This document shows positions 62,379 to 64,000 of a DNA stretch of 64,000 nt, piece after piece. The notes below the pieces were generated by a model. That model was not told the origin of the DNA, searched no databases, and worked only from the letters and a program-made list of their open reading frames with translations. Each line of letters begins with the position of its first letter. Within the stretch, counting starts at the first letter, position 1. A program made the position numbers and the translations under genes. The DNA is from Solenopsis invicta (taxonomy: Eukaryota > Arthropoda > Insecta > Hymenoptera > Formicidae), in contig NC_052673.1 of the NCBI RefSeq assembly GCF_016802725.1, positions 17,900,156-17,964,155 on the forward strand. Direction: 5' to 3'.

Positions 62379-64000
62379 AAATAAATATTTCTCTAATAAC
62401 TATTTATTCAAATAAATATGAATATTATTTAAAATAAATACTCTCTATTTTCTTTAGTCTAGGAAAAATATTTATTTATTCAAAATTTTAAATGCTTGAT
62501 ACTTTAAATCTCAGACTAAATAAATATTCACATTTTTTTCATCAGACGAAATCTTGAGCGCAATAATAATTTAAATTTTATACATTTTGCCATTTTATTT
62601 CTCTTTACTATTTTTTGTTATAAATATTAACTATTAAGGAATCTATAATTTTTATCTAAATTTTTTGCGAGCTATTTTAGTCAAATTGCTAAAATATATG
62701 GATTTGAAAGATTGTTCAAAATTGTCGCAACAATAGGTCATGCTCCGCTCGCTTCAAAGGAATTCCGGTATACTAGATGTTTCCCGATACAGCATTACTT
62801 CCGCTGCATACGGCAAAACTTTTCTTCTCACGTTCTAGTAACCGGTAAAGTGCGACACAATCCTTCGTCAAGAAAACGCGCTCGAGGGACGTCACCGATC
62901 ACCGCAACAAAGTCAAGGAAGAGGCCGAGTCGCGTCCTTAATTAGCAATCCGCTGCGTAATACTTAATTAAATTCCACGCAGTTGTCTCGCTTTCCAGAC
63001 ACGCCGCAAATTTGCTGTTGCAATCGCGCGTTTCGCACAGTCGATCGGTGAATCGGTTAGCTCTCTGAAGAAGAACGGAAAATGCAGATCGCGCGTACCC
63101 CTGGGGAGAAGAGGGGGAAGGGGTCAACGACCCTAGTTTTACACCTGTATTTAGCGACCGGGGAGGTTCCGGACAGCGGGACATTTGCGTAACAATCGAT
63201 TCTCCTGTGGAAGGTTTTGAGGTTGGTCGGACAAACTAGCTGAAACGATCCTTTTGGCTATTAAATATTCTTCGATTATAAAAAAAAATTTATTTATTAC
63301 ATTTGAGAACCGTAAAAAATGTTTCTCTTATTTTTAAATATTCAGAAATTATTTCTAACTTCTTTCATGTGGTCGAAATGTCAAATTTATTTTTTTATGA
63401 TTGTAAGTTTTAATGATTGTAAGTTGATATTTAAATTATTTAGATATATTTTTTTTATATCTCTTCATTAAAAAAGTATTGAAAGGAATAATGATATTTT
63501 AAAAATGAAAACAATCATAATTTCTGCAGTTTTTTTATGCTTTCTGACTTTTTTATATTTTATATTTTGTTACTTAGCCAACTTAAATTGTCTGCAAAAA
63601 TTTCCATTCGTTCAGCAATATCATTTTGGACTTTTCCACGTAGACTGTTAAAGTGTTTTTTTTTTTCCCTCTAGTAAAACAGGTATTAATTCTACGCTTT
63701 TAGCTCTAATGAGTTACCACTGTCGCAACGCCGTAACGACAGCGTACGTAACGCAAACTGCGTTTCGAAATGGGGAAGCTCCCAGCCATCTGAATGAGTC
63801 TCGTTCCGACGCATCGTCCGCACCGGGAAACAATGCGTCTGCCACGTAGCAATTAATACAGGATCATAATGACCGTTTTGCTCGAAATGATCGGGTATTA
63901 CGCGAACGTTACGCCGCGTCCGGAACTTCCTCGCTCTATAAAACCCAGGTGTACCGGTTTTTCGACCGCGCCTCCCGCAAGAAGCGATTTCTCGCGTGGA

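Larger units (their letters stand above)
58417..64000. other. Upstream region of stum or intron, no gene recognised
   Basis: It opens GC-rich to about 59,230 with many overlapping open frames that look compositional, then becomes AT-rich. No protein similarity was recognised. It contains a CT microsatellite, a pair of 124-bp direct repeats, and a TATAAAA at 63,937 that could be a core promoter on the + strand but has no supporting context. Confidence 0.45.

Noticed and set aside
63937..63943. TATAAAA near the right edge, possible core promoter
   Set aside because: Single hexamer in AT-containing DNA without a visible downstream gene in the window.

Overview
The window looks like nuclear DNA of an insect, most likely a hymenopteran and possibly an ant. 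Genes are intron-rich, with GC-rich exons set in AT-rich introns. Microsatellites and small terminal-inverted-repeat (TIR) elements are common, and the two recognisable genes are insect neuromuscular/neuronal genes. No bacterial operon, virus, CRISPR array or rRNA was seen. Species assignment is an inference from gene content only.

Left part (about 1-18,050, + strand): the 3' half of a heterogeneous nuclear ribonucleoprotein L (hnRNP L) gene, the orthologue of Drosophila smooth (sm). Five phase-compatible exons (8603-8695, 11051-11349, 11974-12197, 15051-15310, 16022-16161) encode 337 residues covering the RRM2-RRM3 linker, RRM3, RRM4 and the C-terminus. RRM1 and RRM2 are not in the window. 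The annotated TAG stop is followed in the same frame by 88 further sense codons, rich in Gln/Arg and then Pro, up to TGA at 16426-16428. This is a candidate stop-codon readthrough extension. A canonical AATAAA lies at 18048.

Middle (about 18,050-38,050): no protein-coding gene was recognised between the tail-to-tail sm and stum genes. It holds simple repeats, possible extended 3' UTR sequence, and a roughly 4-kb imperfect inverted repeat (29,228-33,245) with arms of about 1.9-2 kb around a spacer of about 110 bp. The arms differ by substitutions and indels, share conserved splice-like sites, and each carries the same small TIR element.

Right part (about 36,800-58,400, - strand): the orthologue of Drosophila stum (stumble), a SPEC3-domain membrane protein needed for proprioceptive mechanotransduction. 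Exons at 57830-57891, 56696-57068, 54087-55857, 40179-40442, 39071-39299, 38491-38617 and 38068-38348 join in phase. They encode a long disordered basic N-terminal region, a cysteine-rich region and the two-segment SPEC3 membrane domain. Two unusual points stand out. A perfect 21-bp tandem duplication adds seven residues inside the second hydrophobic segment. A candidate alternative first exon (41320-41474), inside the 13.6-kb intron, would give a 351-residue short isoform lacking the disordered region.

The rest (58,400-64,000) is probably upstream intron of stum or intergenic. It contains a 124-bp perfect direct repeat pair flanking a 316-bp segment.
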